A stretch of 64,000 nt of DNA from Phyto melanocephala (Eukaryota; Arthropoda; Insecta; Diptera; Rhinophoridae), in NCBI GenBank assembly GCA_941918925.1, contig OW799236.1, forward strand, positions 66,302,685-66,366,684, in the 5' to 3' direction. The position numbers were made by a program, and so were the translations under genes. This document shows, piece after piece, positions 58,560-64,000 of the stretch (its first letter is position 1; each line of letters begins with the position of its first letter). A model generated the notes under the pieces. It was given only the letters and a program-made list of their open reading frames with translations. It did not search any database and was not told the DNA's origin.

Positions 58560-59475
58560 AGATAATTGTAAAACAACGTCCTTAAATATTCCAAAAACTT
58601 TGCTCATAGAGAAATTATATGAATTTAAGATAAAGCGTTATATGGGAGGTAGGCGTATCACCCTGACTTTCTGGCATAACAATGACATTGATCAGAAAGC
58701 TATTTGTATGAAATTTTATCATATCACCTCTAATTTGGTCGGTTTTATTAGCTTTTAAATTTCATTAACAGTAGATTGCGTGATAAGTAGGCGTTTTAGT
58801 AGGCCTTTCGAAATAGTTTCAGCCAATAAACACAATTCATAGGACAATTTTATGAATTTGATATAAACCGTTATATGGGAGGTGGGCATGTCACATTTAT
58901 ATTCCATTAGTACAAAGCCTTTGACCAAATACATCTAGTTTTGTCAACTATATTACGTTTTAAATTTTGAATATACCGAAAAATGCACTGTACGGTATAA
59001 ATTTTCCTACATTTTCATCTATAATTCCTTTCATAACTCATAGATTTGAGCAATTTTGGAGAAGAAAAATTGTTTTTACTCAGGAAATATATATTCGAAA
59101 TTTCATGGCTCTACGTTAGTGCGTTTAGACACAATTGCATTTTATTTGATGCTGGAAGGACATGTTTGCTTGACCTACTCTTGCATTACAAGCTCTAACT
59201 CTCTCTATTACTTCGATTTAGCCCATTTTTAATTCCAAAGAAACCTTGTATATAAGAAATATTCAGGCCAAATTTGAGCTCCCGAATTTTTTCTCTTCGA
59301 GCTCTATCGTAATTTCAACAGATGGACAGTCGGACGGACATAGCTTGATCGTCATAAAATTAAACCGATTCAGAAAATATATACTTTGTGGCGTCTAAAA
59401 TGGATATTTCAATGTGTTAAAACTGGAATAACAAAATGTATATATCCCCACCACTTTTTTTGGTGGCGGATATAA
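58560..59475 (-). mobile_element. Family B element, 3' end missing
   Basis: The 5' end is at the right (TTTTTTTGGTGGCGGATATA). Two GGGAGGTRGGC segments (about 58643 and 58878) and the conserved GATCGTCATAAAATTAAACC block are present. No hairpin end at the left. Confidence 0.75.
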
Positions 59476-60499
59476 ATATCGGCGCTTAATACGTGACAGA
59501 CTTAGTGGAAGATAATGACGAGCATTCGTCCCAAAGTACTCCTTTTTTAATAAGACGCAGATGTTAGAAATCTGGCACTAAAATTGTGAAGATGAGGTTT
59601 TTACAAATTAATGCAAAAACGTTTTAAAGCAAGGATTGTTTTATTCTTGATGTTATTGGAGTAGCTCTTCATTTTTTAATTTTTCTAAGCAGTGAACAGT
59701 TTAAGGATTATTAAGAAATTACAAATTAAAAGATGCCTTAATGAATGCGCATTTCGCTTTTATATAAGTTATCTTGTAAAGTTTTTATTTGACATAGTTG
59801 AAAATAGGGGAGTTCAAAGAGACTCCTGGCAGATAATTAAAAGACTGGGATAGGTTTAAGACATAGTCATGAGGACTATATTATGTTATCGCTAGCAGTA
59901 GTTAATTAAAATATTTATCAACATTTATTTTATCACGATAATTATGTATATCGAAATATAATTATTTTGATTTTATGGCTTTATAAGATTATAGTATTGG
60001 GCGTATAACTTTTTTTCCAAAATTTTTGATTTTATTTTGAAACATTGAAACAATATAAATTTATTTATAGTATTAGCGATTGTTAGATATAAGATTTTCC
60101 CATTTATTTATTAGTAATTTATTTAGCGATAAAACAACTTCTGTCTTTTGATGCTAAGAACAAATCAATGTAGAGAATTTTGTATTTATTGATACAAACT
60201 GTGGCCACGTATTGTCCTTTTAATTTAATTTGAAGCAAGTGAGAAAAATTCTGCAGTAAATACGGGGATTAATGTCTTACTAAATTGTGTTAAATTCAGG
60301 GTAGCTGAGATAGACTCATTTTGGTATTCTGGTTCCTAAAGTCAAATTATTTCCTTCCAATAAAATTATTGTTGTTTTGACGACGTTACGTATATTAAAC
60401 CAGTCTTTAGTTTAAAAAGTTACACTTCAATAACTTCCTCGATCAATATTCGTGGAACCAAAAGAGAGTTCTCTCTTTGTTTAGTGAAAATGCATTTAT
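59476..60499. other. Non-coding stretch
   Basis: Nothing recognised. Confidence 0.4.
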
Positions 60500-60960
60500 A
60501 AATATGATATTTACAAGGACCTTGTGGTTATAAAATTTAAATTGCAAGAGACATAATTTATTTGTGGTTTTTTTATACTACGAAACGAAATTCTGTAGAT
60601 ATAACCATAAAATTCTACTATCACAACGAAACTATGCAATTGGAAATAACAGTGGTAGTTACAACTGCTACCTGTCTTCTCTGTGCTGGTAAGGAAAGTT
60701 ATACAACATGAATTAGGTAAATAGTCTTGGGCTACTATAAAATGCAACAAGTTTTTATTTAGGTAAATTCACCTTTAAGTTGCTTAATAAACAGTAGTAA
60801 TGAAGAACATCAATTATTTTCTGCAGTTCATAAGGTGTGCCTAATAGAATGCTTATATCGTTTGCAAATAGCAAAACTTTCATATTTGGTTTCATTTTAT
60901 GTCTGATTATGTCGTTTCAAACGAATCGATTGTTTTCAATATAGATTGCCAGATGACAGC
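60500..60960 (-). pseudogene. LINE reverse-transcriptase fragment with mutated FADD (FAND)
   Basis: On the minus strand MKVLLFANDISILLGTPYEL (about 60880-60825) is an RT palm motif with the first Asp changed to Asn. IIDVLHYYCLLSNLKVNLPK follows, the next conserved RT block. Downstream sequence to about 60500 is frame-broken and not alignable by eye. It is a third LINE family in this window and clearly dead. Confidence 0.65.
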
Positions 60961-61203
60961 AGCTAATTATATATACAACCCATTTTTCCCATGGATATTT
61001 GGTTTTGATTTCGATTCTTTAGATTAACCGGACTTTAAATATGGCCTTTTTAACTTCGGGTTGCCTCAATGGATCCATTTTTATTGCCATAATGAATCAG
61101 CCCTAGAAGAATTTATTTCTATAGTGTTTAATCAGCATTTCAGATATTCAAAATTGCTTTCAATGTCTCTAGGTTTAGATCTGTTGGTACAAAAGAGCCT
61201 GTT

Positions 61204-62879
61204 TTTATACCCTTCACACAGTGAAAAAGGGTATATATAGGTTTGTCATTCCGTGTGAAATTTCTACAATTTTCATTTCCGACCCCATAAAGTATATATT
61301 TTCTGAAAGCTTATGAATAGGGGAGTCGATTAAGCCCTGTCAGTCTGTCAGTCTGTCCGTCTGACCGTCTGTCCGTGTGTATGTTGAAATCAACTTTTTG
61401 AAGCCCCCCGACATAGGTTGGACCGGGTAAGATATTAAAATATCAGAAATATTCGGGAGTAGATCGGTATTGAAAATCAGAAGCATCGGTACATAAACAA
61501 CTGAGATATGAGCAAAAACCCACGACCACCTCTATTTTTTTTTCACAAAAACAACATTACAACAACAACATACATACATACAAACGTGTATACTGGTTAG
61601 AGAAAACGTGGCATCGAATCCCAACTGAGCCAAAAAAAATTTTTTTTAATTTTTTTAAAAATTTTTTTTAATTTATTTTTTTATTTTTTTTTATTATACC
61701 CTTCACACAGTGAAAAAGGGTATATATAGGTTTGTCATTCCGTGTGAAATTTCTACAATTTTGATTTCCGACCCCATAAAGTATATATTTTCTGAAAGCT
61801 TATGAATAGGGGAGTCGATTAAGCCCTGTCAGTCTGTCCGTCTGACCGTCTGTCCGTGTGTATGTTGAAATCAACTTTTTGAAGCCCCCCGACATCGCTT
61901 GGACTCGGGTGAGGTATTAAAATATCATAAATATTCGGGAGTAGATCGGTATTGAAAATCAGAAACATCGGTACATAAACAACTGAGATATGAGCAAAAA
62001 CCCACGACCACCTCGATTTTTTTTCACAAAAACAACATTACAACAACAACATACATACATACAAACGTGTATAGTGGTTAGAGAAAACGTGGCATTGAAT
62101 CCCAGCTGAGCCAAAAAAAAAATTTTTTATTTTTTTAAAATTTTTTTTTTAATTTTTTATTTAATATATATTATTTATATTTTTATTATTTTTTTTTAAT
62201 TTTTTTTTAAATATTTTTTTTTTATTTTTTTTGTTTTATATTTATTATATATATTTTAATTATTTTTTAAAATTTTTTTTTTTTAATTTTTTTTTTTAAT
62301 TTTTTTTTTAAGTTTTTTTTTTAAATTTTTTTTTTAATTTTTTTTTTTAATTTTTTTTTATTTTTTTTTAACATACATACGTAAATTTATAATTTTACAA
62401 TGTGGATGTTTTTATATATGTATTGTTTTTTAATGTATGTACGTATATCATATGGAATGGTGATACAAACTACTGTTATTGCATGACTACACGGTGTGAA
62501 GGGTATATAAGATTCGGCACGGCCGAATATAGCGCTCTTACTTGTTTTTTATTTAATATATTATTTATATTTTTATTATTATTTTTTTTTTAATTTTTTT
62601 TATTTTTTTTTTTTAATTTTTTTTTTATTTTTTTTTTGTTTTATATATGTATATTATATATATAATAATTTTTATTTTTAATTTTTTTTTTAATTTTTTT
62701 TTAAATTTTTTTTTTAAAATTTTTTTTTAAAATTTTTTTTTTTTTCGTTTTTTTAACATACATACGTGTACGTATTTCATATGGGATGAATAATGATACA
62801 AGCAACTGTTATTGCATGACTACACGTTGTGAAGGGTATATAAGATTCGGCATGGCCGAATATAGCACTCTTACTTGTT
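61204..62879 (+). mobile_element. Family A element interrupted by a second family A element
   Basis: 5' part 61204-61693 (TTATACCCTTCACACAGTGA through the tRNA-like segment and the start of the T-rich tract) and 3' part 62547-62879 (rest of the T-rich tract, GTACGTATTTCATATGGGAT, hairpin, CTTACTTGTT). Joined, they restore a normal copy. Confidence 0.85.
61694..62546 (+). mobile_element. Nested family A element, complete
   Basis: TATACCCTTCACACAGTGAA to CTTACTTGTT, inserted within the T-rich tract of the outer copy. Its ends define the element's true boundaries because the interrupted host sequence is known. Confidence 0.9.
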
Positions 62880-64000
62880 TTTTTTAATACTGTTGCTTTC
62901 AAACGTTTTGAAAATGCTGTTTGAGTAGCTTTCAATAAACTTTTTAAGCCCTTGTTGAGTTCGACAATAATTTTATCGAATTATGCTTATAGTTTTTACT
63001 AATTAAACTTTTTTGCTTGTATAAGCAAATATTTTCCTGCCATTTGAAATAGAAAAAAAAAATGGAACACTTATCAAAGAGTTTGTTATTCTTTAGTGGC
63101 ACAGTTTTTGTGTTGACACAAAATTCCACATTTTTTAAATAAAAAAAATTTTTTGTTTTAACTGTAGTGCTCAGAAAAAAAACCAAATATGTACCTTTCA
63201 AAATGACATATGGATAATTCCATGTCATCGTACGTGACATTTGTACTCCTATAAAGTGGAATAATTTTTCCAAAAGTAAGAGTAACTGAAACAAAATTAG
63301 ATCTTTATGTTCCATTCAGAGGGTATTTTATTTAAAAAAATAATAATTATATTCGAATAATTGTTGTCTAAAATATCGAGAAAAATTAGAGTACATATAT
63401 GGTATGTGACATAAAACAGAAGTGATTTTGAGGTATATATGGAAATATGAAAAAATCTGCGAATCTTGAGAGGTACTTTTTCTTCTTTTTAATTTCTTGC
63501 ACTTACCCACATATTTTTCATTTAAAATCCATCATACTTAATTGAAAACAATCTTTAAATGATTTTATAATAAATATAATTTATTATCGTACGTGACATA
63601 TCGTACGTGACAGATTTTTCTCTTATAATATTTTTAGGTATATATGTTAAGAAAAAAAGTTAAATTCTTAATTAGGTGCTAAGCCTAGCCTACTACAAAC
63701 TAGTTAAATTCTAACTTTTTCCCCTAATGAATATGCAGTTTGAGAGACATTTATAAAGTGCTTGTCATAATATGAAAACGTATGAAGTTTTTTTATCTTT
63801 GGAATAAGCTGGACATTTTACCAAGAGATAATCAGATTAAGTTCTTATTATTGCTCTTAAAATAATTTAATAAACTCTAAATACCTGCGCATAGTAAAAT
63901 TTGAGTGTTTTTTTTTTATCATTTAACCTTTATTGAGAGTTTTAGTTTTTACAGTCGTGGTTGACATATTCATGGAATTGCCCATATAAGTTATTAAAAC
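62880..64000. other. Unrecognised stretch with repeated TCGTACGTGACA
   Basis: TCGTACGTGACA occurs at 63228-63239, 63588-63599 and 63600-63613, with a variant GGTATGTGACATA at 63401. A 123-codon minus-strand frame (62944-63315) overlaps the first copy; it has low-complexity hydrophobic composition and no family was recognised. Confidence 0.4.

Noticed and set aside
62944..63315. 123-codon minus-strand frame
   Set aside because: Low-complexity hydrophobic composition, no recognised motif, AT-rich context; not called as a gene.

Overview
The window is eukaryotic, strongly AT-rich and almost free of host genes. Several features point to a brachyceran fly, probably a calyptrate such as a blow fly. 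These are the mix of transposon families (mariner/Tc1, hAT, Transib, Helitron, jockey-like LINEs, an env-bearing gypsy-class errantivirus) and abundant dispersed elements ending in a hairpin ATTCGGC-ACR-GCCGAAT followed by CTTGTT. The species is an inference from element content only. No complete conserved host gene, rRNA or intact tRNA was recognised. Two weak host-gene candidates are flagged near 27.0 kb and 35.9-36.4 kb.

Layout: 0-1.7 kb, end of one dispersed element and a broken Transib/RAG1-like transposase. 2.4-3.1 kb, a TA-flanked MITE. About 4.2-8.3 kb, the 3' half of an errantivirus on the minus strand: pol broken exactly at the reverse-transcriptase YxDD site, an open env, a polypurine tract and an LTR. 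9.3-11 kb, a LINE tail and a short Helitron with both ends. 13.6-17.9 kb, a dispersed element, an odd short-repeat tract with a perfect 28-bp palindrome, an unrecognised decayed ORF and two inverted-repeat elements. 19.1-21.7 kb, a LINE tail and a Tc1/mariner copy. 23.2-26.0 kb, a hAT-type element with an 8-bp target duplication that hosts two family A elements. 28.2-34.4 kb, LINE pieces and more family A and B elements. 38.1-39.0 kb, a LINE reverse transcriptase. 42.7-50.5 kb, a 7.8-kb family B element whose interior is a near-identical array of 803-bp units. 50.9-54.8 kb, a tiny MITE, a mariner and a TTAA-flanked element with a MADF-like ORF. 57-64 kb, nested family A and hAT elements, a decayed LINE and a family A element inserted into another.

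The two dispersed families, here called A and B, share one architecture. Each has a 5' end beginning TATACCC, a matching inverted copy before the 3' end, a 17-nt hairpin about 18 nt from the 3' terminus, and a variable interior. This matches what is known of non-autonomous Helentron-type (HINE/DINE-1-like) elements; the assignment is by structure only. They explain much of the window: nested insertions, an inverted interior block in one copy, and in one copy an embedded mariner remnant caught up in an 803-bp tandem expansion. That array, with its sharp borders and graded variants, is the most striking structure here.
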